Under the pieces are notes generated by a model. That model was not told the origin of the DNA. It made no database searches and was given only the letters and a program-made list of their open reading frames with translations. The translations under genes were made by a program, and so were the position numbers. A stretch of DNA of 64,000 nt, taken from positions 33,655,660 through 33,719,659 of the forward strand of contig NC_083601.1 of assembly GCF_029168945.1 (NCBI RefSeq), in the 5' to 3' direction. Shown piece by piece: positions 10,166 to 22,019 of the stretch. Position 1 is the stretch's first letter; every line of letters begins with the position of its first letter. The DNA is from Cannabis sativa (taxonomy: Eukaryota > Streptophyta > Magnoliopsida > Rosales > Cannabaceae).

Positions 10166-12419
10166 ATATTTAAGCATGTTTATTCATTGGTAAAAACATG
10201 ATTCATTTAAACCTCAAAACTATATATGTAATTTTATTACATCACTATTCATAAATTTCTTCCATACTAGTAGAAAATTTCTTCCATAACAGTAGAAATT
10301 TTCAAAATTTATTACGATAATTTCATCTAGCATATACGAGTTTTTCTTGTATAATTAAGAAAAATAAATCACACTTTATTATCACCAATAAATTTTAATT
10401 TATTGTGTATGAATTCATTCTAATATAGTTAATGTGATTATTAACACATAATGGATTATTTTAGATTGTTATTCCACATTCATAATTTCTTGCAAGGTTT
10501 ACAAATAAACCTAAGAAAGTCAGTAACTGTGAGCAAATCTTATCCACAGACAAGATAACTTCTCACATTTAGAAGTTTAAGGAACGAAGCAATATAGTAG
10601 TGACTTTGTTTTAAAATTGGCAAAGATCTTTATGTTCCAAGATTCTATTGAAACTTGATTTAGACACATTTAGAGGTCTTTACTACAAATGATGTCACTC
10701 ATAAAGATATGCAAGTTCAATCTGACAATAAGAAATGTGTTATTAATAAGAATTCTTCTACATTATAGCACCAAAAATTATGGAACATATCTCCATAAAT
10801 AGAATAAATGTTAGTAAATGGTGGGGATCTTCATTACACTTGATTTTACTAACTTTATTTAGAACTTGTGTGAATTTCATTAAGAATATGTATTCCAACA
10901 AGTCAAAATCGGTGCATACTAGAATTCTATCATATTAGAAATCATACAAGTCAATTAATTTTGAAGACATGGACTCAAATTTTGCATCTCTTTTTAACGA
11001 TTACTCACATAAATAATTTTTCTACAAAAGTATGGATTTATATGTTTCAAAGACATTTAAATCTTAAGTAGAGAAATGGTGCATTTTGCATATTAAGATA
11101 GTGAGATCAAATATAAAATGGAGAATACTACATCAAAATTCGTGAGTATGGATAAACTCCCAGTGTATTTGTAAAGTTTCTTTAAAAGCATGGGTTCATT
11201 GCCCGATACATATGCTTGGTACACCCAAATTATAGTGTGTAACAGATTTAAGAAACTAAGCATTTTTTGGACATGGGGTGGAGCCTACATAGCAAACTCC
11301 AATCTTTCCTAAATCTTTGTCTATTGATACTCAACAATGGGGTGTACATATCGAATCGTGTTCTAACCAAAGTTGTTTCTCAAACATATTTTGAGTTGTG
11401 ATAAGGTTGAAAACCGAGCTTGATGACATGTACACATTTTATAAATACCCATATATAGTTAGAGTACAATTGTCAAAGAAAAGATCTGGGCCCTAAACCA
11501 TAAATGAGCATATTTCATTTGAAAAGCTATAAGGTTTAAGGGTTACATATTTTATTATCCATCTCACAACACTAGAATTGTGGAATTAAGAATTGACTTG
11601 ATCAGTGGGAGTGATCAATCTAGGAACCTAGTTTCCGAGAAAGATCATTCATATTTTCTCAAACTTCCACCTCAAGTGTTAGATTAATTATGATTCACAA
11701 CATCCCTTAAGATTAATGGTTATTGAGAATTCATAACTAATCATTAATAATATACAAGTCATTGGTAAAATTCTAATAAGTTATGTTATTTAGTAATTGC
11801 TTACAATTTCTAAAATAACATGTTATTGAACCATTTGCTCTTTTAAGAGTTTGTTGGTCCATCCTTAAGATGACTTATTAGAACAGTAAGATCAATGTTT
11901 TCTAGTGATTATATTTTGTACAATAAGAGTTCAACTACAATATTAATTTGAGACACAAATTAAATTATAGAATGATAAAGAATTGAAGTTGTAGTACAAT
12001 ATGCCATGAATGAAGAAATGAATATCTTAAATAGCAATAAAGTTTATCTTTAGTAAAGTTGTCTAATGGGGTGGAGAACATTAATTAAGCATAGGTTTTT
12101 TCACCAATAATATTCATTAGGCAACATTGAGAAACATAAAGATATAAAAGAATATTCATTGCTAAGAAGTTCATTTTGAACTAAGAATCAATAACAAATG
12201 AGATTTACATTCTCACTTGTTTTTATAAAAGATTCTATTATAGACCTTGGCATTTGTTGCTTGTTTCAATTCATTAATCAATTCCAAACAGTGAACTAGA
12301 GAAGAAGGTATACAATGCCATAAAGATTTTTCTCTAATAGTGGTGAACATATGCAAGCTTAAGATGTCTACCTATAGATTAAAACAAACATCTCACAAAT
12401 TGGTATTATATCATCTTTT

Positions 12420-12560
12420 CCTTTAGGTTTGAAAAGAGAATTATGGAAATAATTATATACCAGAAGGTTAGTGGGAGTAATATTTGTTTTATACGTAGAC
12501 AATATGTTACTTGCAAATGATGATAAAAGTTTTCTATATAAGTTGAAACAATTCATATCT
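12420..12560 (+). pseudogene. Copia reverse transcriptase remnant
   Basis: In one frame the sequence reads VIFVLYVDNMLLANDDKSF. It matches the Copia RT active-site block in which YVDD is followed by hydrophobic residues and GND; the second Asp is Asn here. The flanking frames are broken by stops and shifts, so it is a fossil within the retrotransposon. Confidence 0.65.
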
Positions 12561-13239
12561 CAAATTATTATTTTGAGATAAGGAATATAAATAATATATA
12601 TATTTTTAATTAATTAGAGAGTAGCCACAGCATCTCTGATTAAATAAAATTATGTATTATTCATCTGATATAACTTTTATCTTTAAGTGTGATAAATTCA
12701 ACTCGAACCAGCATCTGAAAAATGATCTGGAGTGAGAATAAATTAAGAACATTCATTTGCTTCTATTTTAGAAGCCTAATGTATGCCTAAGAGTCTGAAT
12801 AAGACTTTGCATTTGTTTCAGGATCGTTAAGTAGTATCAGAATAACTAAAGTTAAGACCACTTTATTTTTCATCCAAAGTGATGAGGTATCTTTAAGATA
12901 CTAAAAATTATATTCATACATATTTTAAGATGAATTGACCATATGGAAATATAGTTAACCAATTAGATTCTAACATACTTCACTGGTTGTATTTATTAAC
13001 GTAAATCAATATTTTATTACGTCCTTAAGATTACCAGTAAGTTATATTGTAGAGAATCTTGATTGTTATTTCACTATAGAAGTCAGATTCATTTATTGTT
13101 TTGAGGATACATCTCGTATGATGTATTATAGAGTTTCATAGTAGGCCTAGAGTTCAGAATTACAGTTTCATTAGGCCATTAAGAAAATTTTGCGATAAAT
13201 TCAGCTACAATATTTATGGCTAATAACTCTAAGAGTACT

Positions 13240-13400
13240 GGTCGAAGCTAGCATATCGACATTAAGTATTTAGCCATAAAAAGGCGTGATAAGTGGTCAT
13301 TAAACTGAATTGGGTGATCGCATAGATCCTTGACTAAAGGCATGCCGCAACACAAATTCAAGGATCATAAAGTAAATATGGGATTCAGTTAACCCATATG
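13240..13400 (+). pseudogene. Copia RNase H / C-terminal remnant
   Basis: The readable fragments HIDIKYLAIK and LTKGMPQHKFKDHKVNMGF match the end of Copia polyproteins (HIDI-x-Y near the RNase H end, then DPLTKGLP and the H-x-x-x-MG terminus). Stops and frameshifts interrupt it. It confirms the element is Copia on the plus strand. Confidence 0.65.
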
Positions 13401-13718
13401 CAGTTTTTTTTTTTATTTGTACAACCAAAAATTATTTAATGAAACTCTAATTTCGATATTTTCTCATATTTATGTGCACTTTAATTTCATCTGAGAAAAT
13501 TATCGTAAGAGGACCTGAATAAACATAAGGGTTAGGGTTTATTCACTTAAGTACATTGTCACATAAAGTACATTGTTATATAATAAATATATCGTAATAC
13601 ATGGAAGATAATACTCGACTTATAATGAGGACATGTCGCTATGATTCGTATGTTTATTATATAATGAGGAACGTTTGGGTTTGAATGTTTTAGTTTAAAT
13701 GCTGACCAAGTGGGAGAA

Positions 13719-14193
13719 TATTAGAATATTTCTAATTAAGGAAATAAAATAATATTATTGATTCTGATAAATGAATATTTTATATTCATTGAATGCGACG
13801 AATCAATTACGTAATATTCTATATATGGTCAGATTTCTATATTCATTACCTGATTTGATTTCCTGAATTAATTGTCATAATATTCTGACAATTAATGTGG
13901 CATAGATACTGATGGAGTATCTCACCTATAAATATAGGGTCTCGGTCCCCGAGCTCCTCACTCATTCTGTTCATAACAGCAAATTCCATCTAAAGAGAGT
14001 TGAGAGAGCGAGGAAGCCCGATTACCCATGGTAGTCAATTTCCTTTGCAGATCAAAGCTTATGTGGGTTTGAAGCTCAAGATTCAATGGCTGGAGGTATT
14101 TCGATCCTTATTCATAGTGTATATATGTTTGATTAATTCCGCACTTAATACTTAAACATATACATTTCAGTTTATATATATAAATGTCTAACA
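13719..14193 (+). repeat. 3' LTR (475 bp)
   Basis: Near-identical copy of 7300-7780, ending GTCTAACA and followed by the target-site duplication AAGTA. The purine tract AAGTGGGAGAA lies directly upstream. Confidence 0.93.
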
Positions 14194-14198
14194 AAGTA

Positions 14199-16195
14199 GG
14201 GTTACATAATTCGCAAATGATTACAAAAAAAGAGCTGTCAAAATAGTAAAGATAAAATCTGCACAAGGGTAACTAATTAGTCACTGGTAACTATATCATT
14301 TTCTACCAAAAAAAAACATATATATTTGACATTTATCTTACGTTGGTTGTTTTAAATATAATATTGACGAGATATTAATAGAATTCCAATACCTCAATAA
14401 TAACATCAGCTAAAATAATGGTTTAAATCTAGCTAGTATAGGGAGTTAATTATATAAAATATATAGAATTAAATTTCTCATTTTTTATTCTTAGCTTAGG
14501 TTGACAAAAGAGCTAAATTAGATAAATATTTATTTATATTTAAATGGTATTGACAAATTTTCTAAAAGCTGAAAACCAATATATTTTGTATTTTTTTAAT
14601 GAAGGTCATCAATTCTTTCAAAATATATTAATTAGTAACTTAAAAGAAGTGTAATTATTTATGTGAGTGTGACAATATGATTATTAAAAAAACATAGTTT
14701 AATTTAATTATTTATGTGGGTGTGTCAATAGATACATATAATTATAATTTTTATCTATATATATATATAAGTGCATACATGGCCATAAAATGTATAAAAT
14801 ATTTATTACTGAGTAGTAGCAAAATGATGCTAACATAATTTTGACCAAACAAAAAAAGACAAAAAGAAAATAATTTGACTACGTACCCCCAACCAAATTA
14901 TTATTGAAAGAAACAAAATCAATTATAATTTTCTTCTCATAATTATCAAGAAACACTCTTAATTATTTTTACATATATTCTTCTATGTCCACGAAATCAT
15001 AAATGATTTTATTTTTGTATAAGAAATATAAATATTGCATTTCTTTAATCTTTGATAATCGAGAATTATAAGTGGTATAGTATAGCTAATTAATGGGACT
15101 TAAAGCATATACAATGTAGTAGGATATTAATTAATTTACATTTACTTGTGTAACCCGAATATGCATGATTCCCAGTCCACACAACATAAATGTAACACCA
15201 CTTGCACTTTCGAATATTCTACTTTACCAAAACAAAACATTAATCCTCATGCTAGATATTGCACAAGGGGCATTTGTCCCTTCAACTTTATATTTTACAA
15301 AATAAAAATAATTATCCTTCAAATTTATATATGGCAATTGTGTGTATTATTAATAAATGAATAATTTTAAAAAATTAAAAAAAAAAAAGAAAGTATATTT
15401 ATATGTCGGACGTGGCTGGAGCCCTATAATTGCCTTCTTCTGTTCAAAGGGTATCAAATGTTTATTGTTTCATGCACCCTCATACATAAATTATAAATTT
15501 TCTACTTATAAAAATCAGGAAATATCAAGTTGGTGATATTAATCAATTACTTTTTTTTTCTAATAATTTGAATAATTCATATTATATGATCGAATAATAT
15601 AATTTAGCGCATGGGATCATTTGTTATAGTATAATTCAAACATTTCAAAATGCATATGTTTCTCAATATATGTTTATATATAAGTTATAATATACTGTGT
15701 GCTCATTTATTGTTATAATTATTATTTTGCTATTTAAAGTATTTGAAAAATTAATGATACCATATTTTTTGTCCTATTTTATTGAAGTGTATAATATTTC
15801 AATTGTTATGAACACTATATCATGTAATGTAATGAATTCAAAATCAAGAATGTTACTCAGGTTAATTGACCCTTAAAAAATAAATTCAAAAACGTGTTGA
15901 TGCTTTTTTTTTAAGCAAACAACTGTGTTGACTTAATTTTCTAACTTTATTATTTTTTTTATTAAAAAATAAGTATAAATATAATATAATTAATGATTCT
16001 GCTTGTGGAAAACCACACGCTCACACGACATGCTGCGTGTCAAAAAAACGTACGCGCTAACTGTAATTTTTATCCCTTTTTATCAACAGCAACAAATAGT
16101 AATTAAAGGGATACAAATTTATATTATACACTAAAGACTAAATTCTCTTCTCTCTCATATCTAATTAATAATGTATTTAACTATTAATCCAGTCC
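14199..16195. other. Intergenic, no gene seen
   Basis: AT-rich DNA between the retrotransposon and the second micropeptide gene. The open frame at 15146-15364 has no recognisable content or context. No RNA gene or element boundary was found. Confidence 0.5.
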
Positions 16196-16204
16196 TATAT
16201 ATAA
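16196..16204 (+). promoter_or_regulatory. TATA box of the second YDYAPAA gene
   Basis: TATATATAAAG lies about 155 bp before the ATG at 16358, in the sequence CCTATATATAAAGACCAG. It is a good plant TATA consensus at a normal distance for a leader of roughly 120 nt. Confidence 0.5.
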
Positions 16205-16357
16205 AGACCAGACTCTTACATATTATTCAGCAAAAAAGAGTGAGCTGACATAGTACAATATACTAGTATCAGCCTCTGGATATACACATACTTGAACTAA
16301 TTTGTTTCAACTTTCAAGAGTACTGAATTAAGTAACTACTTATCTATATTATCAAAA

Positions 16358-16576
16358 ATGAGTCCCAAATGTAGTATTCTGATTATTTCACCATCGTCCC
16401 CATGCTACTATTACTATTATAAGATTAAGAAGCAGGGTGACGGAGATGATGATGGTCCAGATTACGATTATGCCCCCGCCGCATGCCTTCCCGGCCTCCT
16501 CCCTGTCCCCCTCGACGGAGACGATGACGACTACGACGATGATGCCCCCGACTATGATTATGCACCGGCCGCATGA
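16358..16576 (+). CDS. Acidic micropeptide with two copies of DYDYAPAA (72 aa)
   Basis: A 72-residue frame opens at AAAAATGAGT. The N-terminus (1-25) has a short hydrophobic stretch and five tyrosines in a row, then lysines. Residues 26-42 are QGDGDDDGPDYDYAPAA. A hydrophobic linker follows (CLPGLLPVPLD), then GDDDDYDDDAPDYDYAPAA to the stop. The repeat is visible in DNA: both copies start GACGGAGA(T/C)GATGA and end GCCGCATG, the first reading on as TGC and the second ending as TGA. This suggests duplication of the 3' end with loss of the first stop. The tail matches the gene at 6114-6287, while the N-termini do not. No known domain or clear signal peptide; function unknown. Confidence 0.75.
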   Translation: MSPKCSILIISPSSPCYYYYYKIKKQGDGDDDGPDYDYAPAACLPGLLPVPLDGDDDDYDDDAPDYDYAPAA

Positions 16577-17868
16577 TTAATTGCATCCACCACCACCACC
16601 CTCCGCCAAATTCATGCTTTTTGATATTATTTATATCGACCCTAATTAATTGTGTGACATGAAAAAGTTTTTTTTTATTTATTTTATTATATTATTGTTT
16701 TATTTACTAAAGATACTTCATTCCCTCCTACTAATAAATTCGTTTTCTTTCTTATAATAAAAATATATAAATATATGAAAGATGACCTTTTCTTATTTAA
16801 CCTATACTGTACTACGTACTGCATATTAATTACTTGTTCATGTAATATGTTCTTTAATTATAATTTTGTTTAATAATAATTTTCTGTGTCAATTTCTTGA
16901 TCATCTACTGTTATAATAAGTTTCATTAATTATTATTAGAGGGTATTATTTGACTCTAATTTTATATATTTATAATATAATGTACGTACGTATAGTTACC
17001 GCAATCTCAGACGTTGTCAACCATTAATTACTACTCAGAAACACAAACACTACAGTGATCAGTGTGTAACTAGAAAAATCTACATATATCCATCCAGGCA
17101 TGTCCACATCAGATTAACTGGTATGGATGAATATAGATAGATATTTATACGAGTATTATTATATTTTCAGTTTTATACATTTATAATATACTGTATGTTT
17201 TTTTTCTTTGGATTAAATTCTATATAAATGTTACGTTTTCATTAGAGCTTTTAATCTCAATTTCATTAAATCTTATTATATCGGTCTAAATTAACACGTA
17301 TCAATTGATTAATTATCTACTGTCAATAAAAAAATTACTAAATAATTTCACAACTTAAAAAAGAACTAAATAATTATTATTAAATTATAAAAACATAATT
17401 TCTATTATAATTTTCTATATTTCAACTTCTGTTATTATTTATTTTAAAATATTTAATGATTTTAAAACATATATTTAGACAACTAATATGTGACATTTTA
17501 TAACTTAATCAAATCAACACTTAACTAAATTTGTAGTTGAAATTAAAACGTAATGTATAATATTTATTTTATCGAAAAAAATGTTGTGTAAATGTATGAA
17601 ACTAAAAAAGACGATAAAATACTTATATGGTTATTATCTTTATATTTTATAACAATTAAATTAAAGTCATGTATGATCTGACATTTGATTTTACTAATAA
17701 TTACATAATATATGCTTTTTTTTTTCTGAACAAACATAATATATGCTTTTTAGAATTTCTCACATCTATATATTTACTCACATATAAATATATATATATA
17801 TATATATATCTGTACTTAAAATATGCCAACAAATTAAATTTATCTAAATGAGGGATAATGTTTATGCA
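16577..17868. other. Intergenic, no gene seen
   Basis: AT-rich 3' flank of the second micropeptide gene, up to the target-site duplication of the large MULE. A (TA)n run lies at about 17787-17808. Open frames at 17669-17901 are repeat noise. Confidence 0.5.
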
Positions 17869-18821
17869 TACTAGATAGAGATTTTTTCTATTATAGACCA
17901 AAAATAGATGAAATTTACATTTATGGCCCTAAAAAAGGAAATAAACAAAAGTGGAAACTAAAAAGTTGGTAATTACAAAAATACCGGCTGAGAAAACGGA
18001 AACCACCATTCTCAACCATTTTTCTTCCAAACAGCCGATCCTTCTTCGTGACCCAGCCGTCCAACCCCAACAACCCAATCTCAACCATTTTTCTTCCAAA
18101 ACCAGCAAAATCAAAATCTAAAAAAATGTAGAACTCCTAGGAAACCAGCTGAATCCCGAAAATCCAAAATCAAAAACGAAAAGGAAAAAAAAAACCAGGA
18201 AACCTCCATTGATGTAAAAAAAAAACTCAAAAACAACAATCATTGAACAAAGAAATCGCGATCAGAGGAGAAGAACCGAGTAGAAGGAGAGCTGGAAATC
18301 AAAGAAACTCACCCATGATTGAATCAGAAGGAGAATTGAAGGTAAACAAATTTTTTCATGAACGTGAAAAAAACTTTTAGTGTAGATGAATAGAAATTTG
18401 ATATTAATTGATGAAAACCGGATTAAATTGAAATAATAATGAAATATTGATGAAGCTGAGAAAAAAACAACAACGGTTTGCATGAAAATAAACATTAACG
18501 CATATAAATAGTTGCTACAGTGTTTTATTCTGAAACTGTTGTTTACAAGTTGTTTTACAGTGGAATAATAGTTGTTTGGGATCTACAAACTGGAAAATAT
18601 GAATCTATTGTTATTAATTACTGATCAGTTTTAAAATAGTTGTTTGATAGTTGATTTAACCTATATAAATAGTCGGCCAGCTGAAAGTGTTAGATGCATA
18701 AGTTATTGGTGGAAAGAGTTGTTTATTGGTTGTTTTGGCAGATTAAAATAGTTGTTTGCAACTACAAAAACTGAACCAAGTAAATAATTTACATTATTTC
18801 AGGAACTAACCATTACAAATA

Positions 18822-21525
18822 TTGGTGCAGAGCAATGGGCACTGGGATGACAACAAAAACTATGTTGATTATGAATCAAGTGGAGAATTAATTTCGACCA
18901 AGTGCACTTTTGAGGAACTAATGAGAATAATGATGGAAGAACTCCAATGCAACCATGAATCAACACAACTACAACTGAAATATCAACTGAAGGAAGGAGG
19001 CCAACCACTACAAATCAAGGATGACAAAAGTCTGTTGTTCTACATAAAGCTATTAACGAAGGAGGTTGATTTCACAAGGTATCCATTGTGTGTGAACAAA
19101 ACCAGTAACACGGCACCACCTAACCAAACAATGGTGTGGAACAATATGATCATGGAATCGTATGAGAACAACGCAGCACAGGAAGACTTGCAGCAACCTG
19201 GAAACAACACGGCAACAACTTCCAAGCAACAACTATCTGCGCAGACGATGGGATCTGGGGAAGTTGATACATTTTTCCTAGAAACAGGAACAGTGTCATC
19301 AGAATCAACCATACAACAACCAGAAAACAACAGAGAAAAAACTACAGCAGTAGATGAAGATTTCGACTTCACCGACTATGCAAAGCTTGTGGCTGCAGAA
19401 ATGGTACAGCAACTCGAAAATAACCAGGAAGAAGAAGAGGAAGTGGATAACACAGAAATGATTATCATCAATGACAAACGACATGAAACAATAGAGAAGG
19501 GGCAAATTTACAAGGACAAAGAAACATTGATAAGTACACTATGCTACTTTGCAATCAAGAAGACATTTCAATACAAAGTAGTGAAATCTTGCACAAAAGA
19601 ATACAACATAGTGTGTTTGGACACAAACTGCAAATGGAGTTTAAAGGCTACAAAAAATGGAAACACAGAAACATTCATAATAAGGAGCTACGAAGAAGAA
19701 CACACATGTGCAGTTACAATAAGATTTGGAGATCAACGACAAGCTACATCAAAGTTGATAGCAGATTTTGTAAAACCAAAATTCTTGAACCTGAAAACGA
19801 AGTGCAGCCGTACATAAAGACGAAATGAAAGACAAATACGGAATAAAGATGAATTACATGAAAGCATGGCGTAGTAAAGAGCGAGCACAAACCCAGCTAC
19901 ATGGAAATGCTAAAGAGTCGTACAATCTCTTGCCAAGATACCTGTACATGCTACAGAAAACAAATCCAGGTAAAAATAATTTAAAAATTTTACTTTGAAA
20001 ATATTTGTGAAAAAACAGTTGTTTTTGCGTTGTTATTTCGTTGCGTATATGTTGTTTGACAAAATCCTGTTTGATTAAAATTCAGGAACATTAATAGACA
20101 TGGAGAAAGATGATTATGACAGTTTCAAATATGCATTTGTTGCATTGAATGCTGCTATAAAAGGTTGGCCAAACTGCAAACCAATCATCGTGGTAGACGG
20201 TACATTCCTAAAGGCCGCGTATGGAGGCACGTTGCTCACTGCCAACACACAAGATGCAGAATCGAAAATTTTTCCACTAGCATACTGCATAGTTGATTCT
20301 GAGAACGATAAATCGTGGGAGTGGTTCTTAAAAAAAATAAAAGAAGCATTCGGGGTTCGAGAATGTCAATGCCTAATATCAGACAGACATGAAAGCATCA
20401 TCAAAGCAACTAGGAAAGTGTTCCCTGAAATAACACATGGCTACTGCATCTTCCACCTCTTGTCGAACCTCAAAACAAAATTCAAAAAAATGCAAAGCAT
20501 TTCAGAGTGCCATTCTTTGCAGCTGCAAAAGCTTACACAGAAATGGAGTTTGAATTCCATATGAGGGAGCTAGACAACTTGGATAAGCGCATAAGACCGT
20601 ACCTGGAAAAAATTGGCCATGAAAAATGGTCAAGGTATCATTCAGAAAACAACAGGTGAAAACTAATAAGAATGATAAAATTAATGATATATTCAGATAT
20701 TTAAAGCGTTGTGTTTGCGTTGTTTTTGCGTTGCGTTTGAGTTTTTTTTCAAAAGTGTAACTATGATAGAAACTGTCCAAATTATAGGTACTCTACCATG
20801 ACATCAAACATAGCTGAGAGCCTTTGAACTCAGCAAATTTAGCAGCAAGGGAAACACCAGTGACAACATTAATGGAGTGCTTGAGGGCACAAATGCAAGA
20901 GTGGACATACAATAATAGAAAGGAGGCACAAAAATGCACAACAAGGCTGACACCATCATCTGAGAAAAAACTCATAGGGAACTATGTACAGTCATTGCGA
21001 CTAACAGTAAGTTGAGATTATCGTTCGCATAAAGTTAAATGAAAACAGTTGTTTTTGCATAGTTTTTTGGTTGTTTTAAAGCTGGTTTAAAACATGCAGG
21101 TGAAACCAGCAAACCAAAACCTGTTTGAGGTGATAGATGAAGACAGAACAAGAATAGTAAACTTGAAGGAGAAGACGTGCACATGCAATAGATTTCAAAA
21201 AGATGAAATGCCATGTAACCATGCAGTCGCCGTCATGAAGGACTTGAACATAAACACATACAACTACTGTGCACAATACTACACATCAAAAGCATGGCTG
21301 CAAACATATGAAGAAACAGTATACCCAGTTGGAAACGTAAGAGAATGGGAACTTCCAGAATTTTTTGAAGACATCATAGTGTTGCCTCCAAAGGAGAGAA
21401 TCAAGTCTGGAAGGCCGAGGAAAAGAAGAATGGCAGCAGCTTGGGAAACAAAGAAACAAAACAAGTGTGGCAAGTGTGGACAAAAGGGACATAACAAAAA
21501 GACCTGCAGAAGAATTACAGCATAG
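18822..21525 (+). pseudogene. MuDR-type transposase, frameshifted
   Basis: The N-terminal region QSNGHWDDNKNYVDYES resembles the PB1-like domain of plant MuDR proteins. An acidic region follows, then a MuDR zinc-binding-like segment (CTKEYNIVCLDTNCKWSLKA). The MULE DDE core has VVDGTFLKAAYGGTLL and CLISDRHESIIKA with its two Asp residues. Then come a SWIM finger (CTCNRFQKDEMPCNHAVAV) and a CCHC knuckle (CGKCGQKGHNKKTC). Introns are visible at about 19971-20084, 20657-20787 and 21008-21097. Single-base frameshifts near 19805, 20487 (in an A-run) and 20826 break the protein. No ATG opens the first frame; a 9-codon exon at 18315-18341 spliced to 18831 is a possible start. Not functional as read. 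Confidence 0.85.
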
Positions 21526-22019
21526 AAGTGGAAACAACTACACATCAACCAAAAAACAACTATATTAAAACATTTAGAAAACACATACTGCATATTACGA
21601 TTGGTTGTTACATACATTTTTTTATTGTGATTTTTTATGTGGAGAGATATTGATAATAGGGAATTGGTATTATTATCATTAATATACAAAAGAACATCAA
21701 ATATTATAGTTAAATAATTAAATGAGTGGAAGAAGGTTGAAATTAATAAGAAGGAAAAAAAACTACATAAAGTGATTAAAATGCAATTTAGTTGTTTGTC
21801 CGATGGTTGTAATAAGGTTGTTAATAGTATGCTGTCATGAGTTAAAGTAAATATAAAAATTAAAAATCCAAAAATATGAACAAATAAAAAACCAATTCCA
21901 ATAAAGAAAGAAACAATGTAGAAACAACAACTTGTCTATGATTATGAACATAATCTGGTAATAGAAAAAACAAAAGCTAAATAAAAAAAGTAGTATTTCC
22001 AACAACAACCAATAAATAA

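Larger units (their letters stand above)
7300..14193 (+). mobile_element. Complete Copia-type LTR retrotransposon with decayed interior
   Basis: Two nearly identical LTRs (7300-7780 and 13719-14193) bracket a 5.9-kb interior. The 5-bp target-site duplication AAGTA lies at 7295-7299 and 14194-14198. A primer-binding site (TGGTATCAGAGC, 7783) follows the 5' LTR and a purine tract (AAGTGGGAGAA) precedes the 3' LTR, so the element is on the plus strand. The interior has no open frame beyond about 136 codons and the longest is TA-repeat noise, yet Copia coding fragments can still be read: an RT YVDN block and a C-terminal LTKGMPQHKFKDH block. The LTRs differ only at two small sites, which implies recent insertion of a copy already unable to encode its own proteins. 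Confidence 0.92.

Noticed and set aside
15146..15364. 72-codon open frame between the retrotransposon and the second micropeptide gene
   Set aside because: No promoter context, no motif, and typical chance length for this region.
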